Notes: a model not told the origin generated them from the letters alone. A stretch of 42,904 bases of DNA from Anaerolineae bacterium (GCA_026645945.1 JAPKMO010000026.1:1-42904); one strand, 5' to 3'. Shown: positions 1 through 9,008, counted from the stretch's first letter. Program-made: numbers and translations.

Positions 1-19
1 AGAAAGGCAGGCCGGGGAA

Positions 20-50
20 CAAAACCGGGGCGGCCATACAGCGCCGCCCC
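20..50 (-). terminator. Probable terminator of the metal ATPase gene
   Basis: Read on the minus strand, a GGGGCGG/CCGCCCC stem (positions 44-50 and 27-33) with a 10-nt loop is followed by a short TTTT run (21-24). It lies about 30 bp after the ATPase stop codon. The T run is short, so efficiency is uncertain. Confidence 0.4.
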
Positions 51-80
51 AGAGATAACGGGGTATCACACTTGCCGGCT

Positions 81-2090
81 TCAGGCCAGGGGCGCGCCGC
101 GCCGGCGGCGGATTTCCGGCCATACCAGCAGCGAGATCAGGCCGTTCAGCACCACGATCACGGTGCTGCCTTCGTGGCCCAGCACGCCCAGCGGCAGCGG
201 CAGGTTGATGAAAAAGGCGCTCAAAATCAGCACGATGATGACAGCTATCGCAAAACCGATGTTCTGCCAGACCACCCGCCGCGCCTTGCGGCTGAGCTTC
301 AGCGCGTAGGGGATCAGTTCCAGCTTGTCGCCCATCAGCACCACGTCGGCGGTTTCCAGCGCTACGTCCGTACCCGCCGCGCCCATCGCCACGCCGACCG
401 CCGCCGTCGCCAGCGCGGGGGCGTCGTTCACGCCGTCGCCGACCATCGCCACCGGGCCGGTTTCGTCCTGAATCTGCTTCAAAACCCGCACTTTATCCTC
501 CGGCAGCAGTTGGGCGTAGACGGCATCTATACCCAGCTGGTCGGCGATGCTGCGCGCCACGCGGGGATTATCGCCGGTTAGCATCGCCACGCGCAGGCCG
601 CGCTCGTGCAGCGCCCGCACGATGCCCGCCGCCTCCGGGCGAATCTGGTCGGCCATCGCCACCACGCCCATCCAGCCATTCTGGCTGCCGGCCTGATCGC
701 ACCCGCCGCAGTCGCGGCAGTAATCCTCGCGCACCACGCCGATCACCGATTTACCCTCAGCCTCCAGCCGGGTATAAGCGGCGGACAGGCGCTCCGGCAT
801 GTGGCCGCGCTGCTCCAGAAACTTGATGTTGCCCAGGTGAACGGTTTTGCCATCCACCCGCGCCACCACGCCCAGGCCCATTTCGGCCTTAAAATCATCC
901 ACCTGGCCCACCGGCAGGCCGCGTTCTTCCGCCGCGCGCACGATGGCCTTTGCCAGTGGGTGTTCCGAGCGCGACTCGACGGCAGCGGCCACCGACAGCA
1001 GATCGTTTTCGCACAGTTCGCAGCACGATACCACATCGGTGACGACCGGGCGGCCAGCCGTTAACGTGCCGGTTTTGTCGAAGGTGACGGCTTTGATGCC
1101 GGCCAGCCCTTCCAGGTACGCGCCGCCCTTAAACAGCACGCCGCTGCGGGCGGCGGCGGCGATGGCCGAAATAAACGACGCCGGCGTGCTGATGACCAGC
1201 GCGCAAGGTGAAGCGACCGTCATCAGCACCATCGCCCGGTAAAAGTTGCTCTCGAAGTCCGCCAGCCCCAGCGCTGGGGGGATGATAATGAACAGCCCCA
1301 CGCCGCCCAGGATAAGTTTGGCGTAAATCTGCTCGAAGCGATCTAAAAAGCGTTCGGTAGGGGCTTTCGAGTCCTGCGCTTCTTCCACCATTTTGATGAT
1401 GCGCGCCAGCGTAGTATCCTGCGCCGACTGGGTGGCCTGCACATCCAGCGCGCCCTGGCCGTTGAGCGTCCCGGCGAACACCTTATCGCCGCCGGTTTTT
1501 TCGACCGGCATGGACTCGCCCGTGATGGGCGCCTGATCTACCGCCGAGCGCCCGTTTATTACCAGGCCGTCCACCGGGATACGCTCGCCCGGCTCGATCA
1601 GCACCACGTCGCCGGCGCGGATTTTTTCGATTTTGAGCGTTTGCACCGCGCCATCCCGTCGGACTTTGGCTTCCGCCGGGTAGAGTTTCATCAGGCTGCG
1701 GATCGCCTGGCGGCTGCGGCCAATGGCGTAATCCTGAAGCACGTTGCTGAGCGAAAACAGGAACAGCAGCATCGCGCCTTCGTGCCATTGATCCACCACC
1801 GCTGCGCCCAGCGCCGCCAGAATCATCAGCAGATCAACGTCCAGCCTGCGTTCGCGCAGGCTTTCCAGCGCGCCCTTCAGGCCGAACACGCCGCCGGTCA
1901 CATAGGAAAGGACGTTGAAGGCGGTCGTCAGCCAGCCCGGCCAGTCCAGCCGCTCGCTCAACAGGCTGAGCGCGATGGCCGCCAGCGTGACGACCACAAA
2001 ACGCGGCTCCAGCCAGCTTTGCGCCAGCCAGGGCGGTCGAGCGGAAGTCTGTTCGCTGCTCTGTTCGTTGGCGTAGGAGAGGATGCTCAT
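81..2090 (-). CDS. P1B-type heavy-metal-translocating ATPase (P1B-4-like)
   Basis: Inner-membrane pump that exports a transition metal at the cost of ATP. Seen: actuator TGES (residues 190-193), membrane SPC motif (294-296), phosphorylation site DKTGT (338-342), HP nucleotide motif (377-378), GDGVND (551-556) and HEGS in the last membrane pair (639-642). SPC plus HEGS is the signature of the P1B-4 class (Co/Zn/Fe-type pumps). There is no N-terminal HMA domain. Odd: two cysteine clusters in the cytoplasmic domains, C356-C357-C360 and C458-C461-C464. The ATG at 2090 is preferred over an in-frame TTG at 2093 because GGAAGG sits just upstream. 669 aa. The true metal cannot be told from sequence alone. 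Confidence 0.93.
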   Translation of the reverse strand: MSILSYANEQSSEQTSARPPWLAQSWLEPRFVVVTLAAIALSLLSERLDWPGWLTTAFNVLSYVTGGVFGLKGALESLRERRLDVDLLMILAALGAAVVDQWHEGAMLLFLFSLSNVLQDYAIGRSRQAIRSLMKLYPAEAKVRRDGAVQTLKIEKIRAGDVVLIEPGERIPVDGLVINGRSAVDQAPITGESMPVEKTGGDKVFAGTLNGQGALDVQATQSAQDTTLARIIKMVEEAQDSKAPTERFLDRFEQIYAKLILGGVGLFIIIPPALGLADFESNFYRAMVLMTVASPCALVISTPASFISAIAAAARSGVLFKGGAYLEGLAGIKAVTFDKTGTLTAGRPVVTDVVSCCELCENDLLSVAAAVESRSEHPLAKAIVRAAEERGLPVGQVDDFKAEMGLGVVARVDGKTVHLGNIKFLEQRGHMPERLSAAYTRLEAEGKSVIGVVREDYCRDCGGCDQAGSQNGWMGVVAMADQIRPEAAGIVRALHERGLRVAMLTGDNPRVARSIADQLGIDAVYAQLLPEDKVRVLKQIQDETGPVAMVGDGVNDAPALATAAVGVAMGAAGTDVALETADVVLMGDKLELIPYALKLSRKARRVVWQNIGFAIAVIIVLILSAFFINLPLPLGVLGHEGSTVIVVLNGLISLLVWPEIRRRRGAPLA

Positions 2091-2262
2091 CAAAAACCTT
2101 CCGGTAAATTTCCAGCTGCAACAATCTAAATTTAACCACAGTCAATCACTATTTGCAAGTCCCGTTAGTCACTTTTCTCACATGCTGTTAATCCTGACTT
2201 GGCAGGGAGCGTGCCGTTCAAAAATCGGGCGGTCGCCCCTCGCATCTGGCCGGACGCGGCGC

Positions 2263-2268
2263 TACAAT
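2263..2268 (+). promoter_or_regulatory. -10 hexamer of a probable leaderless transcript
   Basis: TACAAT ends exactly 7 nt before the ATG at 2276, and no ribosome binding site precedes that ATG. Transcription would begin at or next to the start codon. No clear -35 is visible. The same 7-nt geometry occurs at 4198-4203 and 13821-13826. Confidence 0.45.
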
Positions 2269-2275
2269 ACCGGCC

Positions 2276-2983
2276 ATGCCAACACCGTTTACGCATCTGG
2301 TTGCCGCTCAGCATTTGCTGAAAGACGAGCGCATCCCGCCGGAACAGCGCGCCCTGCTGGAGGGCCAGCGCGGTGCGTTCCTGCTGGGCAGCGTGGCCGC
2401 CGACGCGCGCCCGCCGGGCAGCAAGCGCGAGGACACCCATTTTTACGCCTACGACAAACCCATGAACGAAACGCCCTGGCGCGTGATGCTGGGGCGGTTT
2501 CCGGCTTTAGGTCAGGCGAGCAGCGCGGCGCGGCAGGCTTTTCTGGCTGGTTACGTGGCGCACCTTTCGATGGACGAAATCTGGACGATACACATGCTGG
2601 AGCAGCATTTCGTCCGGCACAATTGGGGGGCGGCGCGCAGTTTCCGGTTCGTGCTGCTGCACGCGCTGCTCATCCACATGGATGAACGCGACCTGAAATT
2701 GATCGAACCCTGGCAGCACGCGGCGCTGGCCGCCGCCGCGCCGGATGGCTGGCTGCCGTTTATTGACGACCTAACGCTTCACGAATGGCGCGATTTCATC
2801 GTGGAGCAGATCAAACCCGGCGGCCACAGCCAGACGCTGGCGGTATTCGCGCCGCGCGTCAACAAAACGGTGGAGGAACTGCGCGCCATCCTCGATTCGC
2901 CCCAGCAGATGCGCCCGCTGTGCCGCCGGAAATCCTGGTCGAAGTCGAAACGCGCATGTACGATCATGCCCGCGACCAGATGA
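2276..2983 (+). CDS. Zinc-dependent phospholipase C-like protein, frameshifted at the C-terminus
   Basis: The N-terminus MPTPFTHL, the FLLGSVAADA stretch and the helix YVAHLSMDEIW resemble the zinc-dependent phospholipase C / S1-P1 nuclease-like family (PF00882), whose His and Asp residues bind zinc. Substrate unknown. The open frame gives 235 aa, but its last 25 residues are basic and low in sense. In the next frame a coherent acidic tail (EILVEVETRMYDHARDQMMI and on) runs to a TAA at 3025-3027. Joining frames around 2905-2925 needs one missing base. No slippery heptamer is visible, so a deletion (biological or assembly) is likelier than programmed frameshifting. No RBS; see the -10 at 2263. 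Confidence 0.65.
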   Translation: MPTPFTHLVAAQHLLKDERIPPEQRALLEGQRGAFLLGSVAADARPPGSKREDTHFYAYDKPMNETPWRVMLGRFPALGQASSAARQAFLAGYVAHLSMDEIWTIHMLEQHFVRHNWGAARSFRFVLLHALLIHMDERDLKLIEPWQHAALAAAAPDGWLPFIDDLTLHEWRDFIVEQIKPGGHSQTLAVFAPRVNKTVEELRAILDSPQQMRPLCRRKSWSKSKRACTIMPATR

Positions 2984-3039
2984 TGATTTACCTCAGTTCC
3001 CCGGTCGAAGATGGAGAGGAATATTAAAAGAGCCGTCTG

Positions 3040-3409
3040 ATGGGATAAAATTCATGTTTTTACTTGGCACGCATAGATCAAAGATGATGCCTGATCCTGA
3101 GCGGACAGCGGGCTGAAGCCCACTGCTAATGGGCTAAAAAGCCATTTGAGAAGTCCTTTTGCCCTCATACCCCGGCCCCTTCTCCCTGATGGAGAAGGGG
3201 AGAAAAGACTGCTTAAGCTCCTCTCCCTCGGAGAAGCGGGCGAGCCGAACGGGGACGCATGTCCCCTGAGCGCGAGTGGGGTGAGGGCTTTTCAAATGGC
3301 CTCTAAAGCCAACAGCGGGCTGAAGCCCACTGCTAATGGGCTAAGGTCTGCTGCCAGTGGGCTAAAGCCTGCTGCCAGTGGGCTAAAGCCTCACTGTCTA
3401 GTTATCCAT
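3040..3409. mobile_element. MITE-like composite intergenic element, copy 1
   Basis: The gene-free stretch between the PLC-like gene and the phosphorylase. It is bounded by ATGGGATAAA (3040-3049) and the inverted GTTATCCAT (3401-3409), degenerate versions of the 10-bp ends ATGGATAAAC seen in the copy at 27378. Inside are GACAGCGGGCTGAAGCCC-type palindromes, a 21-bp unit (CTGCTGCCAGTGGGCTAAAG) in two tandem copies at 3348-3388, and a nested 160-bp element. No coding potential is evident, so it is probably a non-autonomous element moved by a transposase elsewhere. Confidence 0.6.
3141..3300. repeat. Nested inverted-repeat element (160 bp), copy 1
   Basis: Ends are GCCATTTGAGAAG (3141-3153) and CTTTTCAAATGGC (3288-3300), inverted with 12 of 13 matches. 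The interior holds a CCCCTTCTCC/GGAGAAGGGG stem and a region rich in CCTCTCCC. A second copy of nearly the same length and sequence lies at 27493-27650. Confidence 0.7.
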
Positions 3410-3438
3410 CAGTATTCGGAACTCATCACTCACACCTT

Positions 3439-4167
3439 ATGACAACAATCATTTTCGGCGGCACGGCTGCCTATCACCTCAAATTGGAAGATTTCGCCCA
3501 GGTGGGCGAGCGGCGGGTTCTCGACACGCCTTACGGTCCGTCCGCGCCGCTTGTGCAGCTGGCGGCGGGGGAAAAAACCGTCTGGTTCAGCTCGCGGCAC
3601 GGCGAGGGCGGCTTGCAGCGGTCGGCGGCGTTCGTCAACCACCGGGCGAACCTGTGGGCGGCGCGGGCGCTGGGCGCATCCGGCGTATTATCCTGGAACG
3701 GCGTGGGGGCCATCGCGCCTGGTTTGAGCGTCGGCCAGGTGATCGTGCCGGACGATGTGCTGGATATGACGCGGGCGCGTGTGGGGTCGTTTGCGGAAAA
3801 CGGGATGGGCGAGCCGCCGATTTCGGTACCCCAGGGAAAACCGTTTGATGAAGGGCTGCGCGCCCGCCTGCTGAAAGCCTGCGCGGCTGCCGGCCTGACG
3901 CCCGCCGCTCATGGCACGTATGTCTGCACCGAAGGCCCGCGCCTGGAAACGGAAGCGGAGATCACCCTGTACGGCTGGGGCGGCGCAGCGGTGGTGGGCA
4001 TGACGCTGGTGCCGGAAGTCTGGCTGGCGGCGGAACTCGGTCTGCCTTATGCCTCGCTGTGTATCGTCACCAACATGGCGACCGGGCGCTGGCATCTTGA
4101 CCCGCGCCGCGATTTTGGCCCCGGCGTGGGCATCACCGGCTTGCGGCTGACGCTGGCGGCGGCCTGA
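3439..4167 (+). CDS. MTAP/PNP-family nucleoside phosphorylase
   Basis: Cytosolic phosphorylase of the methylthioadenosine/purine nucleoside phosphorylase family, cleaving a purine nucleoside with phosphate. Seen: N-terminal IIFGGTAAYHL (the GGSGxY-like start of the family), SSRHGEGG (phosphate/ribose-binding RHG), HRANLWAARALGASGVLS, TEGPRLETEAE and GMTLVPEVWLAAELGLPYAS, all in family order. At 242 aa it is shorter than the usual 260-290 aa, ending soon after the base-binding loop (TNMATG), and no continuation is seen in another frame. No RBS is visible; it begins just after a repeat element. Substrate (MTA, guanosine or inosine) cannot be decided. Confidence 0.82.
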   Translation: MTTIIFGGTAAYHLKLEDFAQVGERRVLDTPYGPSAPLVQLAAGEKTVWFSSRHGEGGLQRSAAFVNHRANLWAARALGASGVLSWNGVGAIAPGLSVGQVIVPDDVLDMTRARVGSFAENGMGEPPISVPQGKPFDEGLRARLLKACAAAGLTPAAHGTYVCTEGPRLETEAEITLYGWGGAAVVGMTLVPEVWLAAELGLPYASLCIVTNMATGRWHLDPRRDFGPGVGITGLRLTLAAA

Positions 4168-4197
4168 CGCGCCCCTGCCTAAAAACCCGCTTGGCGT

Positions 4198-4203
4198 TAT
4201 ACT
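4198..4203 (+). promoter_or_regulatory. -10 hexamer of a probable leaderless transcript
   Basis: TATACT ends 7 nt before the lipoprotein ATG at 4211 and no Shine-Dalgarno sequence lies between. The likely transcription start falls on the start codon. A -35 box is not obvious. Confidence 0.5.
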
Positions 4204-4210
4204 ATCCAGC

Positions 4211-5221
4211 ATGGAAAAACGTTATCGAACCGGTTTCTTCTGCCTGCTGATTGTCGCGCTGGCGTTAAACGCCTGTGGCGCGGGCGCGCCGCTGGTCATC
4301 CCCACTGCGCGGCCTTCGGCGACGGCCACCTTCACCGAGACGCCCACGCGCACGCCGGGTTTTGAGGTGCTGGTTTCGCCCACCCCGCTGCCGCTGACGG
4401 CCACCTTCGGTCCGTCGCCCACGCCGCTGTTCGGCGTCACGCGCGCTGCTGCCGCGCTGTCCACGCCCACCCGCGCCGCCAACCCCAACGCGCCGCGCAT
4501 CGAATTTTTTACGTCCGATACGCTGGCCGTCGCCCCCGGCGACCCGGTAACGCTGTTCTGGTCTACACGTGGGGCCAACGGCGCGGTCATCTACCGACTT
4601 GACCAGAACGGCGAACGCAACCAGCTGTGGAACGTAGCGCCGGACGGCAACCTGACCGTGCCGACCCGCCGCGCCGACCGGGGACAGGTAAGTTTTGTCC
4701 TCAGCGTTGGTGACGGCGCGCTGAAGGCCGAACAGACGCTTACCCTGCCGCTGGCCTGCCCGGACGCCTGGTTTTTCCTGCCGCCGCCGGAGGCCTGCCC
4801 GAACGGCCCGGCGCAGCCGACCACGCTGGTCGAGCAGCCGTTCGAGCGCGGGCGTATGGTATACGTTCAGGCGCTTAACCGGGTGTACGCGCTGTTCAAC
4901 GACGGCCTCGACCCGTCCTGGGTGGCCTTCGAGAATCGCTACAACCCGGCGGTGCATCCCGAACTGGACGAAAACTTCGAGCGCGCGCTGCCGCCGGGGC
5001 TTGTCCAGCCCAAACGCGCGCTGGGTTTCGTCTGGCGCGGCAATGATCTGGTTCGCAACCGGCTGGGGCTGGGGCTGGCCGAAGAATCCGCCTACGAAGG
5101 TTTCTCTCAGACGGTGGGCGTCGGCGAAGGCGCTGAAAACCTGTACCTGAACAGCGCCAACGGCACGGTGCTGCAGCTGCTGCCGCAGGGCCGCGCCTGG
5201 CAGATTATCACGCCGCCTTAA
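4211..5221 (+). CDS. Predicted lipoprotein with Thr/Pro-rich linker
   Basis: A basic N-terminus (MEKRYR), a hydrophobic stretch and a lipobox LNAC near residue 22 mark a lipoprotein anchored on the outer face of the membrane. Residues about 30-95 form a low-complexity linker rich in Thr and Pro (TPTRTP, PSPTP), a layout common in Chloroflexota surface proteins. The following domain (about 98-180) looks like a beta-sandwich, starting PRIEFFTSDTLAVAPGDPVT. The C-terminal half, from about residue 188, is not recognised. 336 aa. Function unknown. The next gene, 97 bp downstream, is a membrane protease on the same strand. Confidence 0.78.
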   Translation: MEKRYRTGFFCLLIVALALNACGAGAPLVIPTARPSATATFTETPTRTPGFEVLVSPTPLPLTATFGPSPTPLFGVTRAAAALSTPTRAANPNAPRIEFFTSDTLAVAPGDPVTLFWSTRGANGAVIYRLDQNGERNQLWNVAPDGNLTVPTRRADRGQVSFVLSVGDGALKAEQTLTLPLACPDAWFFLPPPEACPNGPAQPTTLVEQPFERGRMVYVQALNRVYALFNDGLDPSWVAFENRYNPAVHPELDENFERALPPGLVQPKRALGFVWRGNDLVRNRLGLGLAEESAYEGFSQTVGVGEGAENLYLNSANGTVLQLLPQGRAWQIITPP

Positions 5222-5254
5222 TGTGAATCGGTTATAGTGATAACTGCTATCAGA

Positions 5255-5301
5255 CGCCGGGTGAAAGCGCGGCTGCATCGCGCGCGGCGTCCGGCGGTTT
5301 T
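5255..5301 (+). terminator. Possible weak terminator after the lipoprotein gene
   Basis: CGCCGG (5255-5260) pairs with CCGGCG (5291-5296), followed by GTTTTAT. The loop is long but holds further GCGCG/CGCGC pairing. Weak call. Confidence 0.3.
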
Positions 5302-5318
5302 ATACCCAGGAGCAAACA

Positions 5319-6659
5319 ATGTTTAATGAACCCGCCACCTCTCGCAACGATCAGACCGCGCTGCGGTTGGCTCAACCGCCGCTGACCCGCGAGGAGATGC
5401 TGGTCAACGAGATCCGCCAGATGGTGGCGGGTGTTCTGCTGATCGAAAAAGAAACCTTCGCCGAACGCAGCCCGCAGCCCGACGGCCTGCCGCCGAACCT
5501 GATGGAAAACCGGCTGCTGGCGACTTTTGAAGGCCGCCTGCTGATCGAGTCGGAAGAAGCGTATGATAAACTCGACCGGCAGTTGGCGGACATCCAGCAT
5601 CTGCCGGTTTTTCGCCCCGCCGACCCCAATCGCGGCGAAACCGCCGGGCCGCACGTCGTCCAGATCATCAGCGGGCGCATCAACCCGCAGCCGCGCCCCT
5701 GGTGGCCGAACCTGGTGCTGTTTTTGCTGACGCTGGTCAGCGTGCTGATCGTCGGCACCGACCTCGCCATCGGCAATATCGCGCGGGTGAACCCGCTGCT
5801 GGCGGTGCGGTTGAGCAATAACTTCTGGGGCGAGCTGTGGCGCGGCCTGCCGTATGCCGCCAGCATCCTGCTCATCCTGGGCGCGCACGAACTGGGGCAT
5901 TATTTTGCGGCGCGGCGTCACAAGCTAGCGGTGACGCTGCCGTATTTCATCCCGCTGCCGCTCATCAGCCTGTTCGGCACGATGGGCGCGTTCATCCAGC
6001 TTCGCCAGCCGATGCGGAACCGCAAAATGCTGCTGGACGTGGGCGCTGCCGGCCCGCTGACCGGCCTGCTGTTCGCCATCCCGATTTTATTTATCGGCCT
6101 GTCCAGCGCGCCGCTCCAGCCGATCACCGGCGGCGGACTGTACGAAGGCGACTCGCTGCTGTACGCGCTGGCAAAAACGCTCACTTACGGGCGTTTTGTG
6201 CCGGATGGCCGGGTGGATGTGTGTATCAATTGCAGCCAGCTTGCCTGGGCGGGCTGGACGGGGCTGCTGGTGACGGCGCTCAACCTCATCCCCATCGGCC
6301 AGCTTGACGGCGGGCATGTGCTGTACGCTTTGATCGGCGACCGCGCCCGCCGGCTGTACTTTCCGCTGCTGGCGGTGATGGTGGCGCTGGTGCTGGTCAC
6401 GGACGTATGGCTGTTCTGGGTGATTCTGCTGCTGATTTTCGGGCGTATGTACGCCACGCCGCTGGATATGATAACGCCGCTGGACAGCCGTCGGCGCTGG
6501 GTGGCGGTGCTGGCGCTGGTGGTGTTTGTGTTTATTTTCGTGCCGGCGCCGCTGTCGCCGGTGGAAAACAGCCTGCCGTTCCGGTTAGCGCCCGGCGACA
6601 GCGTGCTGCCGTTCCTGGCCCCTGCCGCGCTGGCGCTGGTATCTCGCCTGCGGCGCTAA
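5319..6659 (+). CDS. Site-2 protease family (M50) membrane metalloprotease
   Basis: Multi-pass membrane zinc protease that would cut substrates within or beside the membrane. Seen: zinc site HELGH (residues 190-194) inside a hydrophobic helix, and the third-ligand motif LNLIPIGQLDGGH (321-333), with about eight hydrophobic segments between residues 130 and 445. A soluble N-terminal region of about 125 residues precedes the membrane part. 446 aa, usual for the S2P subfamily with a soluble N-terminus. Start supported by AGGAG at 5308-5312. The natural substrate, for example an anti-sigma factor, is not evident from neighbours. Confidence 0.9.
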   Translation: MFNEPATSRNDQTALRLAQPPLTREEMLVNEIRQMVAGVLLIEKETFAERSPQPDGLPPNLMENRLLATFEGRLLIESEEAYDKLDRQLADIQHLPVFRPADPNRGETAGPHVVQIISGRINPQPRPWWPNLVLFLLTLVSVLIVGTDLAIGNIARVNPLLAVRLSNNFWGELWRGLPYAASILLILGAHELGHYFAARRHKLAVTLPYFIPLPLISLFGTMGAFIQLRQPMRNRKMLLDVGAAGPLTGLLFAIPILFIGLSSAPLQPITGGGLYEGDSLLYALAKTLTYGRFVPDGRVDVCINCSQLAWAGWTGLLVTALNLIPIGQLDGGHVLYALIGDRARRLYFPLLAVMVALVLVTDVWLFWVILLLIFGRMYATPLDMITPLDSRRRWVAVLALVVFVFIFVPAPLSPVENSLPFRLAPGDSVLPFLAPAALALVSRLRR

Positions 6660-6752
6660 ACCGTCGGCAAACCCTTTCGCGTACAACGAGTCGTTGGAGA
6701 GGAGCGCGAAAATACACCAGGCGCGTCATGGAGACGGCAGCCTGCCCGCCCC

Positions 6753-7661
6753 TCACCGCAGCGAGTCGCGCAGGCGCTCCACCAGCGCCTTCTGCTCGGC
6801 GTTCAGGTGTTCTGGCACGGTAATCAACACGCGCGCGTACAGGTGGCCGCGCTGGTCTTTCTGCCGCAGCACCGGCATCCCTTTGCCGGGCAGCCGGAAC
6901 TTCCGCCCGGACTGCGTGCCGGGCGGAATCCGCAGCTTAACCGGGCGCTCCATCGTGGGGACTTCCACCTCGCCGCCCAGCAGCGCCGCGAACATATCCA
7001 CCTTCACGTCCACGTACAGGTCGTCGCCTTTACGCTCGAACTGCGCGTCCGGCGCAACCTCCACGATCAAGTACAAGTCGCCGGAGCGACCGCCGCCCGC
7101 GCCGGGCATCCCCTCGCCGGAAAGCCGCACTTTCGTGCCGGTGGCGGCCCCCGCCGGGATGTTCACCTTCACCGTCCGGTCGCCTTTGGTCACCAGGCGG
7201 CTCGTGCCGGTGTAGGCTTCCTTCAGGCTGATGGTCACTTTCTGGCGGATGTCCTCGCCATCCGCATCCAGGTTCACCGCCCCGCCGAACGGGCTGCCCC
7301 GAAAACCGCCCGACGCGCCCCGCGAACGCCCTGACCGGCCAAAACTGCCGAACAGCGACTCCAGGATGTCGGCAAAGGGCGAATCGCCCATGTCCACGTT
7401 GGTATACGTGTAGGTCTGGCCGGGGAAGTTCGGATCGAACTGCGGGTTAGCCGTGCCGAAGCGGTCGTAACGCGCCCGTTTTTCCGGGTCGCTCAACACC
7501 TCATACGCCTCGTTGATCTCCTTGAAACGCGACTCGGCGTTGGGATCGTTCGGATTAGCATCCGGGTGATATTTTTTCGCCAGCTTGCGGAAGGCGGTTT
7601 TGATGTCTTTTTCGCTGGCGTCGCGTTTGATACCCAGCGTTTGATAGTAGTCCTTCGCCAT
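6753..7661 (-). CDS. DnaJ/CbpA-type co-chaperone
   Basis: J-domain co-chaperone that would stimulate a DnaK ATPase and deliver substrates. Seen: J domain at residues 1-70 with HPD at 32-34, a Gly/Phe/Ser-rich linker (about 75-125), then the two beta-barrel substrate-binding domains and a C-terminal dimerisation region ending in [11 protein letters not shown]. The CxxCxGxG zinc repeats of classical DnaJ are absent, so this is the CbpA type. 302 aa. Transcribed convergently with the S2P gene. No dnaK or grpE is in the window. Confidence 0.93.
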   Translation of the reverse strand: MAKDYYQTLGIKRDASEKDIKTAFRKLAKKYHPDANPNDPNAESRFKEINEAYEVLSDPEKRARYDRFGTANPQFDPNFPGQTYTYTNVDMGDSPFADILESLFGSFGRSGRSRGASGGFRGSPFGGAVNLDADGEDIRQKVTISLKEAYTGTSRLVTKGDRTVKVNIPAGAATGTKVRLSGEGMPGAGGGRSGDLYLIVEVAPDAQFERKGDDLYVDVKVDMFAALLGGEVEVPTMERPVKLRIPPGTQSGRKFRLPGKGMPVLRQKDQRGHLYARVLITVPEHLNAEQKALVERLRDSLR

Positions 7662-7828
7662 AGGTTATGACCCGACACTTTTCTACACGAAGTATAAACC
7701 CTTACGCAGTATTTCAGCCCACCTTAATTTTATGGTTAAGCCGAGGGGGAGTCAATCGGGCGCGGGTTTTTCTTAGACAATATTTACGTGGGTGAGCGGC
7801 CATGTTGGACCGCCCACCATGCGGAAAA

Positions 7829-7894
7829 AAGACTCAGCGCAAAGGGGCGAAGATCGCAAAAATTTCGCAGGGGCGGGTTTCTCAACCCACCCCT
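7829..7894. repeat. Intergenic repeat with GTAGGGGCG-type palindrome; likely terminator of the prohibitin-like gene
   Basis: Two parts. AAAAGACTCAGCGCAAAGGGGC (written in two pieces: AAAAGACTCAGCGC, then AAAGGGGC) resembles the reverse complement of the repeat at 11657-11730. Then an 11-bp stem, AGGGGCGGGTT (7869-7879) with AACCCACCCCT (7884-7894), one mismatch or wobble, loop TCTC. On the minus strand the stem is followed by ATTTTTG (7857-7863), so it could end transcription of the gene that stops at 7911. Confidence 0.5.
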
Positions 7895-7910
7895 ATACAC
7901 TGCCGTGTGT

Positions 7911-9008
7911 TTACCCGCCCGGCTGCGGAGTCGCCTCCGGCTCGGCCTGCGGGGCGACGATCTCCGGCACGTTGGGTGCGACGAAATCCGCGTTCGGCTG
8001 CGCCAGGCTGGCGAAGTCGAACAGGAATGGGCTGTTGGACGGCACCAGGGCGATGCTGACGTTATCGCTCAGGTTTTGTACGTACAGGTATTGAATCAGG
8101 CTGGGGTTGGCCGCAATCTGCTCGCTGACCAGCCGCAGAGCTTCCGCCTCGGCCTGGGCGCGCAGCACGATGGCCTGCGCTTCACCTTCGGCGCGGGCGA
8201 TGCGGGCGTCGCGTTCGCCCTGGGCCTGGGCGCGCAGTTGGGCGGCCTCGTTTTCGCGCTGGCGAATCTGGAGTTCAGCGCGCTGGGCTTCCTGGTCGGC
8301 GATCTGCTTCTGTTCGATGGCCTGGCGGAACTGCTCCGAGAAGCTGATGTCGCGCACCAGCAGGTCGGTCAGCGTCAGCCCTTCTTCATCAAAACGCTGG
8401 CCGACGCGCTCCTGCATTTCGTTTTCCAGGCTGCCGCGCGCCGTGCCGTAGATTTCCTCCGCGCCGTAGCCGGATACCACCTCGCGGACGATACCGCGCA
8501 CGGTTGGGCGCACGAAGTTATCCTGGTAGCCGCTCTGCCAGCGGGTATGTACCGTGTTCACCTTGCCGGGGTTGACGGCGTATAAAACGGTGATGTCCAT
8601 CGAAATTTCCTGCCCGTCGCGCGTTCGGGCCTGCACGGCATCATTGCCGCGCACCTGTCCCTCCAATTCTTTGCCCGCCATCGTATACTGCTGCTGCGTA
8701 ATGGGATAGATGTAATACAGCTGGACGACCGGGATAACAATGGACGTACCCGCGCCGCGTGCTGGCTCCTCCAGCGTACCGTTCAGGGTATTGACGACGA
8801 CCGCCACTTGGGTCGGCTCGACGATCAGAATGCCCTGGCTGATGAGGCTGAGCAGCAGGCCGGCCGCCAGACCGATGACCGCCAGCAGCACGCCGCCGCG
8901 CGCGGGCCGCCCCTGCGAGGCGGCCATCACAGCCAGACCCGCGCCGACCAGAAAGAGCAGGAAACCTAACAGGGCCAAGGTACCGATGATGGCACTGACT
9001 CCACCCAT
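7911..9008 (-). CDS. SPFH/prohibitin-family membrane protein
   Basis: Membrane scaffold protein of the SPFH (stomatin/prohibitin/flotillin/HflK) superfamily. Two N-terminal hydrophobic segments (about residues 5-27 and 38-58) are followed by the SPFH domain (about 65-250) with PTVRGIVREVVSGYGAEEI, and a charged coiled coil (about 220-300; QRAELQIRQRENEAAQLRAQ). The C-terminus is Pro/Glu-rich. The ATG at 9008 is chosen because AAGGAG (9018-9023) lies 9 nt upstream; an in-frame GTG at 9017 abuts that RBS and is unlikely. 365 aa. Partner protease not seen nearby. Confidence 0.88.
   Translation of the reverse strand: MGGVSAIIGTLALLGFLLFLVGAGLAVMAASQGRPARGGVLLAVIGLAAGLLLSLISQGILIVEPTQVAVVVNTLNGTLEEPARGAGTSIVIPVVQLYYIYPITQQQYTMAGKELEGQVRGNDAVQARTRDGQEISMDITVLYAVNPGKVNTVHTRWQSGYQDNFVRPTVRGIVREVVSGYGAEEIYGTARGSLENEMQERVGQRFDEEGLTLTDLLVRDISFSEQFRQAIEQKQIADQEAQRAELQIRQRENEAAQLRAQAQGERDARIARAEGEAQAIVLRAQAEAEALRLVSEQIAANPSLIQYLYVQNLSDNVSIALVPSNSPFLFDFASLAQPNADFVAPNVPEIVAPQAEPEATPQPGG

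Noticed and set aside
3146..3442. 98-aa open frame in the first MITE-like element
   Set aside because: It is a translation of tandem and inverted repeats (LRSAASGLKPAASGLKP), with no RBS.
4265..5278. 337-aa open frame antisense to the lipoprotein gene
   Set aside because: Shadow of a GC-rich gene: Arg/Gln/Gly-rich, no motifs; the plus-strand frame has a signal peptide and lipobox.
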